From Pseudanabaena sp. BC1403 (lineage in GTDB: Bacteria; Cyanobacteriota; Cyanobacteriia; Pseudanabaenales; Pseudanabaenaceae): a stretch of 64,000 bases of DNA. The stretch covers positions 62,001 to 126,000 of the forward strand of contig NZ_PDDM01000006.1 in the NCBI RefSeq assembly GCF_002914585.1. Direction: 5' to 3'. A program made the position numbers and the translations under genes. Positions 18,882-27,011 of this stretch are shown piece by piece. Positions within the stretch are counted from its first letter, which is position 1, and each line of letters begins with the position of its first letter. The notes under the pieces were generated by a model. That model did no database searches. It was given only the letters and a program-made list of their open reading frames with translations, and had not been told where the DNA came from.

Positions 18882-19300
18882 TTTCTAGAAGAACTTTTAG
18901 CCAATAAGTTGGAGTCCTCGGCTAAAAGCTCAAGTCTACTAAAGCAGACTAAATAATACTTCTAAGCACCCCGTTGACAAAAGTGCTTTCACACTTTTGT
19001 CATATTAAAAAAACAAACCCAGTAAGGTTGTAAAGACACAAAATGGCGTAGCCATTTTGTGTCTTGGTATAAGTCCTGAGTTTGAGAAAGAGCGATCGCT
19101 AACAAAAATAACGAATGGGAAATATTGCCTCAAAATCACAGTTGCAATCTTGCTCTGTTATCGGTAGCATAGGGGATAATAAAAAATGTAATAAAACGCA
19201 ACAAACAAATATATTTTTGCAATATATTTGAGTTTGTCAGTTGACAAACTCAAAATGCATACATGATTAAAGATAGGAAATTTGAGTAAGGAGTGAAACA
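18882..19300. other. intergenic repeats before crtR
   Basis: This 419-bp gap holds a copy of a pattern with GGCTAAAAGCTCAAG and AGTCTACT...AGCAGACT (18895-18955), also seen at 58840-58945. It also holds family E copy 2 (18965-19070). A 13-bp inverted repeat GAGTTTGTCA / TGACAAACTC lies at about 19229-19251, 50 bp before the crtR start, and could be a regulator site. Confidence 0.6.
18965..19070. repeat. family E two-hairpin element, copy 2
   Basis: Inverted relative to copy 1 at 3767. It reads TTGACAAAAGTGC-TTTC-ACACTTTTGTCA, then AACAAACCCAGTAAGGTTG, then GACACAAAATGGC-GTA-GCCATTTTGTGTC. Both hairpin stems differ slightly from copy 1 with compensating changes (GACAC/GTGTC against AAAC/GTTT). 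Confidence 0.75.
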
Positions 19301-20185
19301 ATGCAGCAGCAGGGCAAACCCCTAACTGTTCCAATCGGTGTGATGGGTGCAGCACAGGGATTTAATCCGACGATACTACTGCTACTGGGTTCGATCATTT
19401 TAGGAACTGCATCGACAACAGGGTATTGGGTATGGGGCTGGGCGCACTGGCTCGTATTTGTTTGTAATTTTTCGGCTCTCTATGTATTAGGGACAGTAAT
19501 TCATGATGCTTGCCATAATGTTGCTCACCCCAATCGCATCGTTAATGCTGCGATCGGGCATATTGCCGCAATCTTGCAAGGATTTGTGTTTCCCGTATTT
19601 ACTCGCGTCCACATGCAGCACCACGCCCATGTGAATGATGAAGAAGATGACCCAGACCACTTCGTTTCCACAGGTGGCCCATTGTGGTTGATAGCAGCTC
19701 GCTTTTTCTATCACGAAGTTTTCTTTTTCCAGCGTCGGCTATGGAGAAAATACGAGCTTTTAGAATGGGCAATTAGCAGGTTGATTGTAGTAGTCACATT
19801 GTTTGTGGGCTATCATTACGGGTTTCTTGGATACATGATGAACTTCTGGTTTGTGCCAGCAGCCGTTATGGGACTTTTGTTAGGCTTATTCTTTGACTAT
19901 TTGCCCCATCGTCCTTTTGTTGAGCGATCGCGCTGGAAGAATGCCAGAGTTTACCCAGGACGATTTTTAAATATCTTGCTATTAGGTCAGAACTATCACT
20001 TAGTTCATCATCTTTGGCCAAATGTGCCTTGGTATTATTACGAAAAGACCTATTATCAAATGAAACCTTTGCTCGATGCTAATGGCTCACCTCAGACATT
20101 AGGAATTTTCAAGATGCCTGATCTAGCTGGTTTTATATACGATGTTTTCTTAGGTATTCGTTTTCACGGTCATAAACACAAATAA
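19301..20185 (+). CDS. crtR: beta-carotene hydroxylase CrtR
   Basis: A membrane di-iron hydroxylase of the fatty-acid-desaturase type that adds 3-hydroxyls to beta-carotene (and makes zeaxanthin). Histidine boxes are HDACHN, HMQHHAH and HLVHHLWP in the right order. Length 294 fits cyanobacterial CrtR, and hydrophobic stretches lie between the boxes. The start has GGAG upstream. It ends in a strong terminator. Confidence 0.92.
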   Translation: MQQQGKPLTVPIGVMGAAQGFNPTILLLLGSIILGTASTTGYWVWGWAHWLVFVCNFSALYVLGTVIHDACHNVAHPNRIVNAAIGHIAAILQGFVFPVFTRVHMQHHAHVNDEEDDPDHFVSTGGPLWLIAARFFYHEVFFFQRRLWRKYELLEWAISRLIVVVTLFVGYHYGFLGYMMNFWFVPAAVMGLLLGLFFDYLPHRPFVERSRWKNARVYPGRFLNILLLGQNYHLVHHLWPNVPWYYYEKTYYQMKPLLDANGSPQTLGIFKMPDLAGFIYDVFLGIRFHGHKHK

Positions 20186-20268
20186 AAAAGGGAGCGCTAA
20201 GCGCTCCCTTTTTTATTTAGAAACCCTAAAAAGTAAAGGCGGCGCTTAGCCGCCTTTACTTTTTAGGG
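20181..20268. terminator. two hairpin terminators between crtR and the DUF760 gene
   Basis: First stem GGGAGCGC-TAA-GCGCTCCC with A and T runs (20181-20218), serving crtR. Second stem CCCTAAAAAGTAAAGGCGGC-GCTTA with its complement (20224-20268), just downstream of the minus-strand gene ending at 20276. Confidence 0.8.
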
Positions 20269-20275
20269 GCAATAG

Positions 20276-20575
20276 CTATAGTGTTTCTAATGAATGATCT
20301 AGCTGCATTCTCGTTTCCATTTGCCGAATGAAATAACCTGTCATCATCGCTGAGCCTATTAGTCCAGCTAAATTTTCGCGATCAGTGGTGATGCTGACGT
20401 TGAAATGCTGTGGTGGCAATATGCCCAGCAAGTTTTGAATATTTTGGTTGATAATTTGTTGCGCTTCAGGGGTGACGGACTGAGCAACTGTGGCTAAGGT
20501 TTCAGGCGATTGATTTTTGAGATAATCGAGTAAAAGGTTGCTGCTGCTGGAGTTAAGTTCGCCTAGGTTAAACAT
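20276..20575 (-). CDS. DUF760-family protein
   Basis: A 99-residue protein containing SPETLATVAQSVTPEAQQII, NLLGILPPQHFNVSITTDRE and LIGSAMMTGYFIRQMETRM, the pattern of the plastid/cyanobacterial DUF760 family. Probably helical and soluble. Its molecular function is not known to me from the sequence. Confidence 0.8.
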   Translation of the reverse strand: MFNLGELNSSSSNLLLDYLKNQSPETLATVAQSVTPEAQQIINQNIQNLLGILPPQHFNVSITTDRENLAGLIGSAMMTGYFIRQMETRMQLDHSLETL

Positions 20576-20715
20576 ATGTAGGTTCCTCGAATCTTGGATT
20601 CGCTAAGAATATCTACATATATTCTTACTGATGCAATCGCTAAGTTTTGAGTAGGAAAACCGTATTTCAACCGAATAGAGAAGTACAAGAGCCTTGGTTA
20701 TCAAAGCTCTCGTAC

Positions 20716-21087
20716 TTAAAAATCGTCGTCATAGCTGCCGCTACTACTGCTAGCTGCTTCATTGTCTTTGCGAGAGCCAAGTAGATCTAGCCGATCCACT
20801 CGAATTACTGGTTTTTGGCGCTCATCACCAGTAGTTCGATCATTCCAACGATCAAATTTAAGCGATCCTGATATGCCAATTAAGCTTCCTTTTCTGACAA
20901 AGTTTTTGGCAACTTCGGCAGTTTTGTCCCACATTTCTAAGTCAAACCAATCGGGTGGATCATCGCGATTGCTGGTATTTCGATTAACAGCGATCGTGAA
21001 GTTGCAAACCACTTTGCCAGACTCAAAGTATTTAACTTCAGGATCACGTCCTGCGCGTCCAACTAGGTGAACTTTGTTTAAGGTCAT
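20716..21087 (-). CDS. ssb: single-stranded DNA-binding protein
   Basis: A 123-residue OB-fold SSB. It has MTLNKVHLVGRAGRDPEVKYFESG, NFTIAVNR and WFDLEMWDKTAEVAKNFVRKG in order, a short serine-rich linker and an acidic DDDF tip for partner recruitment. Cyanobacteria often have two short SSB proteins; this may be either. Confidence 0.92.
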   Translation of the reverse strand: MTLNKVHLVGRAGRDPEVKYFESGKVVCNFTIAVNRNTSNRDDPPDWFDLEMWDKTAEVAKNFVRKGSLIGISGSLKFDRWNDRTTGDERQKPVIRVDRLDLLGSRKDNEAASSSSGSYDDDF

Positions 21088-21135
21088 AGGACTATTATCA
21101 AAAAAGATTTAGACATCTGTATTTTATCTGTTTTT

Positions 21136-21196
21136 TAGCAAAACCCAAAAAGGAGATACGTCACTTCGTGACGTATCTCCTTTTTGGGTTTTGCTA
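21136..21196. terminator. terminator of the SPOR-domain gene
   Basis: A perfect 28-bp stem TAGCAAAACCCAAAAAGGAG... with loop CTTCG. It covers the stop codon of the minus-strand gene ending at 21194. It resembles the other large intergenic palindromes here and may have an element origin. Confidence 0.7.
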
Positions 21197-22900
21197 AGGA
21201 TTGATAGACTCAATTCTTGCGGATAAACCTTGTTGCGCGAGGCGAGAAACTTGGACTTCAGCGATACGGCGATCGCTATAGGCTCCAATCTGCACCACTA
21301 AATAACCATTAAGTCTAGACGCAAAGGAATTTGGCACAAGCTGCCGTACTTGGGCAACGGCATTTGCCGAGGATACAGGCACAACCACACGATAGCGTGG
21401 TGAGTTTGGGGGCTTAAAACTGGTATTAGCGAGAGGAGCGATTTGGATCGGTTGATTGACAGGTTCACCGCTGGGTGGACGCGATCGCACAGGCGGCAAA
21501 CTAGTACTAATTTCAGAATTAGCGGGGATCGGGGAGCTAAAGCTCTTGGGCGTAATTCTGATGATCACAGAAGTAACAGGCTCATACCAGAAAGGATTAT
21601 TTGCTTGATTTCCTTGGTTTAATTGATTGTTTGGATTAAGACTATTGCTTTGATTTGAAGAGTTCGTTCTAACCAATGCTGGTGGAGTATCAAGATTAGG
21701 CGAAAGATTCATGGGCTGACTGCTGGCAATCTGTTGTTCTAGTTGTTGATTGATATTGGCAAAGCGATCGCTTTTCGGCGTATTGATTGGCGTATTGATT
21801 GGCGAAGCCTTACTTACAGCCACAGCTTTTGTAGTTGCCGCATTTGCCGAAGGATTATTAGCAAATAGATTAGATGGCGGCCGCACACCCGACAATTGTA
21901 AATTTCCCTTCACTCTTTTACTATCCAATTGATTGCCATTCACAGCAACAGCATTACGGCTGACATTCTGCAAATCAAATGTGCCATTTCCCTGAAAAGT
22001 ATTGTTGCCCTCATCATTAGGTTTGCCCAAATCTGGCATCGCCATATCAGAAATAGTTAAGCCGTAATTGCGATTATTGACGATCGCATTGCCACGCAAA
22101 ACTGGTTTAGCATTAGCTTGAATTAAGATTCCATTTTGATTTTGCGTAAAAGTATTTTCCGTAATTTGCGGCGCTGCCTCTTGGCGAATACTCATGCCAA
22201 AAGTAGTTTGCTGAAAGAGATTGCCACGAATATCTGGACTAGCCTCACCCTCGATCGCTAAGCCACTTGTGCCATTCCGAAAAAATTGATTTGTCGAAAT
22301 GATCGCAGTTGATTTGCCTGTGATTAAGCCGCCATCTTGCTTATTATCCAGAAAAGTATTATTAGCGATCGCAGGACTAGCGTTCTCAATCCATAGTCCA
22401 TAGCCTCTGGGATTAGGATTGGTCACAGTCACGCCTCGCAGTTCGGCGCGATCGCCAACAGAGATCGCCACATTTTGAGGAAATCCTGATCCTGTCCGCA
22501 AGGTTCCGCCGCCCAAAATGACGATATCTTTGCCTTTATTAGCTTCATTGCCTCGCAAAGTTACATCCGATCGCAATCGTAAGGGAAACTGCTCACCCGT
22601 AGCGCTGCTGTAGGTTCCATAGGCGAGCTGAATAATCTGTCCAGCCTGAGCGCGGCTAATGGCGTAGGTGATTGTCTTAAAAGGGTTGGTGTTGCTACCT
22701 TGATCAGCGCGATCGCTACCTGTTTGAGGATTTACATAGATAATATTTTGCTGGGTCGTTAATGAGCTTTGAGTTGTTTGTGATTGCGCGATCGCTGGGG
22801 TGGCGATCGCTATGCTGGGAGAAAAGATTGCGATCGGAAGCAAATAAATAAGGTTTTGAAAAATAAAGCCTTGAAATGTCTTACAGATGCTCATTTTCAT
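21194..22900 (-). CDS. secreted beta-helix (DUF1565) protein with SPOR domain
   Basis: About 568 residues from the preferred ATG (the frame is open to 22996). A signal peptide (hydrophobic core about 12-35, ending ATPAIAQSQ) precedes a DUF1565/pectate-lyase-like parallel beta-helix that starts YVNPQTGSDRADQGS and carries repeated N-x-F-x-x-N-x-x-G-L rungs (about 60-330). A low-complexity N/S/P region follows, then a C-terminal SPOR fold (LVVQIGAYSDRRIAEVQVSRLAQQG). SPOR binds denuded septal peptidoglycan, so it is likely periplasmic or at the cell wall. Substrate unknown. Confidence 0.82.
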   Translation of the reverse strand: MKMSICKTFQGFIFQNLIYLLPIAIFSPSIAIATPAIAQSQTTQSSLTTQQNIIYVNPQTGSDRADQGSNTNPFKTITYAISRAQAGQIIQLAYGTYSSATGEQFPLRLRSDVTLRGNEANKGKDIVILGGGTLRTGSGFPQNVAISVGDRAELRGVTVTNPNPRGYGLWIENASPAIANNTFLDNKQDGGLITGKSTAIISTNQFFRNGTSGLAIEGEASPDIRGNLFQQTTFGMSIRQEAAPQITENTFTQNQNGILIQANAKPVLRGNAIVNNRNYGLTISDMAMPDLGKPNDEGNNTFQGNGTFDLQNVSRNAVAVNGNQLDSKRVKGNLQLSGVRPPSNLFANNPSANAATTKAVAVSKASPINTPINTPKSDRFANINQQLEQQIASSQPMNLSPNLDTPPALVRTNSSNQSNSLNPNNQLNQGNQANNPFWYEPVTSVIIRITPKSFSSPIPANSEISTSLPPVRSRPPSGEPVNQPIQIAPLANTSFKPPNSPRYRVVVPVSSANAVAQVRQLVPNSFASRLNGYLVVQIGAYSDRRIAEVQVSRLAQQGLSARIESINP

Positions 22901-23047
22901 GTACGAATTGCTTCCCTTAAATTTGCTGAAGTTGCTGAACAGGATAGTTGGCAGAGTGACTAGAAATATTAAATCTAGATTAAATTTAAAACCCAAGTCT
23001 TAAGAATCATAAACTACCCTAAGTTCAAAACTATGGCAAGAGCAACA

Positions 23048-23196
23048 AGTCAAAGGCAGTAATTCTCATTATAAAAATCGGCTTTTTGAAAGCACGCCGT
23101 AGGCGTGTTTTCAAAAAGCCGATTTTGGTTTTGCCAGCGCCTTTGGCACTGGCAAAACCAAAATCGGCTTCATAATGAGAATTGTTGAGTCAAAGG
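23048..23196. mobile_element. family B MITE-like element with 9-bp target duplication
   Basis: The 131-bp element at 23057-23187 is flanked by AGTCAAAGG on both sides (23048-23056 and 23188-23196). Its ends are inverted: CAGTAATTCTCATTAT against CAACAATTCTCATTAT read on the other strand. Inside are two hairpins separated by AAAATCGG/CCGATTTT blocks, so the whole can fold as a three-way junction. No coding capacity, so a transposase must act in trans. Confidence 0.85.
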
Positions 23197-23233
23197 ATAA
23201 AGACGACGCAAAGCGTCGTCTTTATCCTTTGAC
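23189..23233 (-). terminator. terminator of the permease operon
   Basis: Stem GTCAAAGGATAAAGACGACGC-AAA and its complement, overlapping the last codons of the permease gene. Its distal arm coincides with the family B target duplication. Confidence 0.75.
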
Positions 23234-24070
23234 TCCGATACTAGCTTCGGTAGGAATGATGTAGCGTTGCAAAAATACAAACACGATAAATACTGGAAGC
23301 ATCGAAATTGCTGAGCCTGCGGCGATTAAACGCCAATCCTCAGAAAAAGCGCTAGCAAGACTGGCAATCCCGCGCGGTAATGTGTAAAGCTCAGCTTTAT
23401 CAACGATCGCTAATGGCCATAAAAAATCACCCCACATCGCCACAAAGGTAAATACAGCAAGAGTTGTGAGGGCAGGACGTGCCGCAGGCAACATAATGTG
23501 CCACCAAATCCCTAAGCTAGAGCAGCCATCCATTCGTGCCGCCTCTTCCATCTCCTTAGGGACGCTTTGAAAGGCTTGACGAAGTAGAAATATGCCAAAA
23601 GCAGAAATTACATAGGGAAAAATCAAGCCAGCGTATGTGTTCTTGAGATTTAGCTGAACTGCCAAGATATACAAGGGAATCATCGTGATTTGAAACGGAA
23701 TCATCGTTGTACCGACGATCGCCCAAAAAATCGGATCACGTCCTTTAAACTCTAGTCTGGCAAGAGGAAAGGCGGCGAGAGAGCAAAATAGCAAATTTAA
23801 AATGACGGTGATACTAGAGACAAAAAAGCTATTCCAGAGATAAAGATCGAAACGGGAATTTTTCCAGACCTTGATAAAGTTATCAAAGGTAGGTTGGGCA
23901 GGTAATAGCTGTGGTACAGATTGGAAAATATTTTCGTTAGGCGATTTAAAAGCAGTACTGATCAGCCAGAGTAGAGGAAACACCGTTAAAGTTGCGATCG
24001 CAATTAAAAGCATAAATTGCGGAATATTTTTAAGGAGATTGAATGATGATTTTGGATTTTTCTTATTCAT
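23222..24070 (-). CDS. carbohydrate ABC transporter permease, MalG type
   Basis: A 282-residue inner-membrane permease with six predicted TM helices and the EAA loop MEEAARMDGCSSLGIWWHI, which couples to the ATPase. N-terminal FPLLWLISTAFKSPNE is typical of the MalG/UgpE family. The ATG at 24070 is preferred over the upstream TTG. Its partner permease is at 25478-26395, separated by a cupin and a beta-lactamase. No binding protein or ATPase lies here, so these are supplied from elsewhere. Substrate cannot be told. Confidence 0.9.
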   Translation of the reverse strand: MNKKNPKSSFNLLKNIPQFMLLIAIATLTVFPLLWLISTAFKSPNENIFQSVPQLLPAQPTFDNFIKVWKNSRFDLYLWNSFFVSSITVILNLLFCSLAAFPLARLEFKGRDPIFWAIVGTTMIPFQITMIPLYILAVQLNLKNTYAGLIFPYVISAFGIFLLRQAFQSVPKEMEEAARMDGCSSLGIWWHIMLPAARPALTTLAVFTFVAMWGDFLWPLAIVDKAELYTLPRGIASLASAFSEDWRLIAAGSAISMLPVFIVFVFLQRYIIPTEASIGVKG

Positions 24071-24100
24071 GATTAAGGGCAATGTGATTTCATAGTATTT

Positions 24101-24137
24101 CTAGAGAAGAGCCGCGCTTTGCGCGGCTCTTCTCTAG
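24101..24137. repeat. perfect 37-bp hairpin inside the operon
   Basis: CTAGAGAAGAGCCGCGC-TTT and complement between the beta-lactamase and the MalG-type gene. It overlaps the beta-lactamase stop and could be an attenuator or a terminator that isolates the last gene. Confidence 0.7.
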
Positions 24138-24982
24138 TCAACGAGTTGTAAATCTTTCAAAGTATCAAACAAAATCTTTTTGCGAATAGGAATCATGTCA
24201 AACTTTGGATCTTGATTTGTCATATTCAAAGCATAGAAATAGACATTGTCACCTTTTTCAACATAGCCAACGTACCAACCAATATTTTGTAATCCATCAA
24301 CATTAGTACCCCAGCCAGTCTTCCCTCTAAGTGTGTAATTATCTTGACGCTCAATGATCATGATGTCTTTAACCGTTTTGATCACCGCAGAAGAGAAGGG
24401 TAAATCTTCTTTATAAAGTTTGACTAAAAACTTAATCTGCTCCTCAGGTGAAATTCTTAGCTTACCTTTCAACCAAAAAGTATCAATTTTATCTTCTATA
24501 TCTTGATTGCCATAACCAGCAGCTTGAATATACTTGGTCATTCTTTCCTTGCCAATACGCCGCGCTAAGTCTTGATAAAACCAGACTACCGATCTCGTAA
24601 ATGCAGTTCGCATGGTTTGGTCTTGATTCCAAGCTAGAAAGGACTGATTACTAACACCATCCCAAGGAATTACGGTATTTTCATCAGCGATCGCTTTAGT
24701 TTCTAGGGCAACCAGTGAGTTAAAAATCTTAAATGTGGAGGCAGGAATAAAGCGTTTTTGACAGTGGTTTGAGTTGTAGCGAATATAGCGATCTCGTTTT
24801 AAATCATATAAAATAAAACAACCCTCAGATTTTGCTTCTTGGAAGTTCTTCCCAAGATTTCTAGAGAATTGTGATTGAAATATAAGATTAGTTTTGGGCG
24901 AAGTGTTTCGAGAGTCTTGAGCCAAAACTGATGGGGCGATCGCTAAAGAAAGCCCTAACATGAATGCAAAAGTTTTAAGCAT
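24134..24982 (-). CDS. class D (OXA-type) beta-lactamase
   Basis: A serine beta-lactamase/penicillin-recognising protein of 282 residues. It has a signal peptide (about 1-21, cleavage near VLAQ) and all class D signatures: STFK at 82-85 (nucleophile S82, carboxylatable K85), SVV at 131-133, YGN at 157-159 and KTG at 221-223. It is intact, so probably periplasmic and active, but the spectrum is unknown. The start ATG lies 8 nt inside the cupin gene, implying coupled translation. Its setting between two sugar permease genes is unusual for a beta-lactamase. Confidence 0.9.
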   Translation of the reverse strand: MLKTFAFMLGLSLAIAPSVLAQDSRNTSPKTNLIFQSQFSRNLGKNFQEAKSEGCFILYDLKRDRYIRYNSNHCQKRFIPASTFKIFNSLVALETKAIADENTVIPWDGVSNQSFLAWNQDQTMRTAFTRSVVWFYQDLARRIGKERMTKYIQAAGYGNQDIEDKIDTFWLKGKLRISPEEQIKFLVKLYKEDLPFSSAVIKTVKDIMIIERQDNYTLRGKTGWGTNVDGLQNIGWYVGYVEKGDNVYFYALNMTNQDPKFDMIPIRKKILFDTLKDLQLVD

Positions 24983-25451
24983 CAGCAATATTTCCCCAAT
25001 CTACAATTTGACGTTTCTGATGAATACGGAAATTACTTTTTTGCTGTCTTGGATATTTAGACACATCAAAGTCTAAACGTTCTCCACCCATCAAATATAC
25101 CAAATCTTCTTCAAAGGGATTTCGCATTCCGTGCGGCAGGGACGGGGCAGTAAATCCCATAAAATCACCTGTGCCAACTTCAATTTCGTGATCGCCAATT
25201 TCGGCAATTCCGCGACCAGAGATAATGTAAATAAATTCCTCTTCATACTCATGAAAATGAAACTCAGTTGTTTCTTTGCCAGACTCAACTCTTACTAAAT
25301 GAACACCCAAGTTTTTCATACCCAAAGTGTCACTGAGAAACTTTGTATTTCTAATAACATTGGAATTGAGGAAATGAATATTTGCAGTTTCAGGCAAATT
25401 TTTAATATCATTTGCAGTTAGTAAATGGGGGGAAGTGTTGTTGGTATCCAT
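24975..25451 (-). CDS. cupin-domain protein
   Basis: A 158-residue single-domain cupin. Motif 1 TTEFHFHEYEEEFIYIISGRG gives the H-x-H-x(4)-E metal set, and motif 2 is GDFMGFTAPSLPHGMRNP. No signal peptide, so cytoplasmic. It could be a sugar-phosphate isomerase-like or sensor cupin; the reaction cannot be read. It ends 8 nt inside the beta-lactamase gene and begins 26 bp after the MalF-type permease gene. Confidence 0.85.
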   Translation of the reverse strand: MDTNNTSPHLLTANDIKNLPETANIHFLNSNVIRNTKFLSDTLGMKNLGVHLVRVESGKETTEFHFHEYEEEFIYIISGRGIAEIGDHEIEVGTGDFMGFTAPSLPHGMRNPFEEDLVYLMGGERLDFDVSKYPRQQKSNFRIHQKRQIVDWGNIADA

Positions 25452-25477
25452 AGATTTGAAATTGTTGGTCTGTTCTT

Positions 25478-26395
25478 CTAAGAAATTGTTTGTGCTGGAT
25501 TAATAAATTTGAAAGTTAGAATCGAAATAATAAAAATAATTAGAAACAAAAATACTCCGATCGCAGAAGCATATCCCATTTCTAAACTTGTAAAACCTTT
25601 ATCATACAAATAATAAACTACGGTTTTTGTACTATTGGCGGGGCCACCCTGAGACATGATATAAACCTCTTCAAAGACCTTCATTGCCCCAATCGAAGAA
25701 ATTACAGCTACGAGAATAATATAAGGACGCATTAACGGAATTGTGATATCCCAATGCTTTTGCCAACCATCAGAACCGTCAATTGCCGCCGCCTCATATA
25801 AATCTGCGGGAATCGCCTGTAAACCTGCCAGATAAATCACCATATAGTAACCAACGCCACGCCAAATTACGACCGCAATGATTGCAAAGATGGCAGTTTT
25901 AGGATCAGTTAACCAAGGGATTTTGACGGATTGCCAAGAGATGATGGATAGAAAATAATTTAAGAGCCCATTCTCTGCGTAGACCCATTTCCAAGCAATT
26001 CCTGCAACCACAACCGAAACAATGACAGGGAAATAATAAACAGCTCGAAAAAATTTAATACTACGTAATTTTTGATTCACTAATATCGCTAAAGCAAGCG
26101 GCAAAATTACGAGACTAGGAACGGCAAAAACGAGATAGGTTAAAGTATTACCTAATGTCTTCCAAAAAGTTTGATCTTTCCAGAGATTTAGATAATTCTT
26201 CCATCCAATAAATTCAGGACTACCAACAAAATCATAATTGGTAAAACTTAAATATATTGCTTGGAATACAGGTAAAAAAGAAGTCAAGCAAAGAAATGCG
26301 ATCGCAGGCAACAGAAATAGATATGGAGTCCAAGAAAATTTCTTGCCAAAATTTTGCTTTTTGATTTTGAAATTGAGCTTGGCATTGGGCTGCAT
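25478..26395 (-). CDS. carbohydrate ABC transporter permease, MalF type
   Basis: A 305-residue inner-membrane permease with six predicted TM helices. The N-terminal WTPYLFLLPAIAFLCLTSFLPVFQAIYLSF is typical of the MalF/UgpA family, and the EAA loop is YEAAAIDGSDGWQKHWDI. The ATG at 26395 is preferred over the upstream TTG. It heads the permease-cupin-bla-permease operon. Confidence 0.9.
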   Translation of the reverse strand: MQPNAKLNFKIKKQNFGKKFSWTPYLFLLPAIAFLCLTSFLPVFQAIYLSFTNYDFVGSPEFIGWKNYLNLWKDQTFWKTLGNTLTYLVFAVPSLVILPLALAILVNQKLRSIKFFRAVYYFPVIVSVVVAGIAWKWVYAENGLLNYFLSIISWQSVKIPWLTDPKTAIFAIIAVVIWRGVGYYMVIYLAGLQAIPADLYEAAAIDGSDGWQKHWDITIPLMRPYIILVAVISSIGAMKVFEEVYIMSQGGPANSTKTVVYYLYDKGFTSLEMGYASAIGVFLFLIIFIISILTFKFINPAQTIS

Positions 26396-26431
26396 AGAAA
26401 ATCTCAAAAGTTATGAGCAGTAAAGGTTTTA

Positions 26432-26500
26432 CGATTTAATAAAGAACCAATTTTTTGTGGCGCGGCAAAGCCGCGCCACAAAAAATTGGTTCTTTATTTT
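26432..26500. repeat. family G element, copy 1
   Basis: CGATTTAATAAAGAACCAA...TTGGTTCTTTATTTT around the stem TTTTTTGTGGCGCGGC-AAA with its complement. The same ends enclose an unrelated stem at 45178-45275. It lies between two minus-strand genes and may end the 112-residue protein's transcript. Confidence 0.7.
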
Positions 26501-26527
26501 ATTCCAAAATGATTGCCTATCGCCTTA

Positions 26528-26866
26528 TCATTCTGCTTTTTGATAGCCACGCTCAGTTAACCATGTATTCAATGCCTCTTCATCAGTTTGAGTATCTTCT
26601 TCAACCACTGTAAGCAATTTAGCTTTGCTTTCTTCATCAGCTTTCTGCTCAATTACCTTAGCTTGAGGAGGTTGAGGATAAAGCTCTACACCAAGTACTT
26701 GATAAATTTGCCATTTTTGTGCGATCGGCAAAGTCTTTATCACATTCAGCAGGGCATCAAAGGATACTTGAGTTGCGATCGGGATTAGCTCAGATTCATC
26801 AAATTTCTGAAACTGTTGAGATTGCTTAGTGTGCCCTGCAATGCTTGGTACTTTTTTGCTTTGCAT
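26528..26866 (-). CDS. hypothetical protein, 112 residues
   Basis: A soluble, acidic protein. Residues 20-65 (DESELIPIATQVSFDALLNVIKTLPIAQKWQIYQVLG) look helical, and the C-terminus ends ALNTWLTERGYQKAE, reminiscent of short antitoxin-like or regulatory proteins. No toxin gene lies next to it. Family not recognised. Divergent from gcvP. Confidence 0.55.
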   Translation of the reverse strand: MQSKKVPSIAGHTKQSQQFQKFDESELIPIATQVSFDALLNVIKTLPIAQKWQIYQVLGVELYPQPPQAKVIEQKADEESKAKLLTVVEEDTQTDEEALNTWLTERGYQKAE

Positions 26867-27011
26867 AACTGCCTCTTGGTGAGCCTAATTATTTAGATTA
26901 TAGCTATACTCTTTTGGGGCATGGATATAACTAATCTTGGTTATGCTTAACACTCTGTAATGAATTTGTAATAGCATAGGGCTTAACTCTACACAATAAC
27001 CAATAACCCCT

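Noticed and set aside
26867-27011. Glycine riboswitch upstream of gcvP
   Set aside because: The 145-bp leader is too short for a tandem glycine riboswitch and shows no conserved core.
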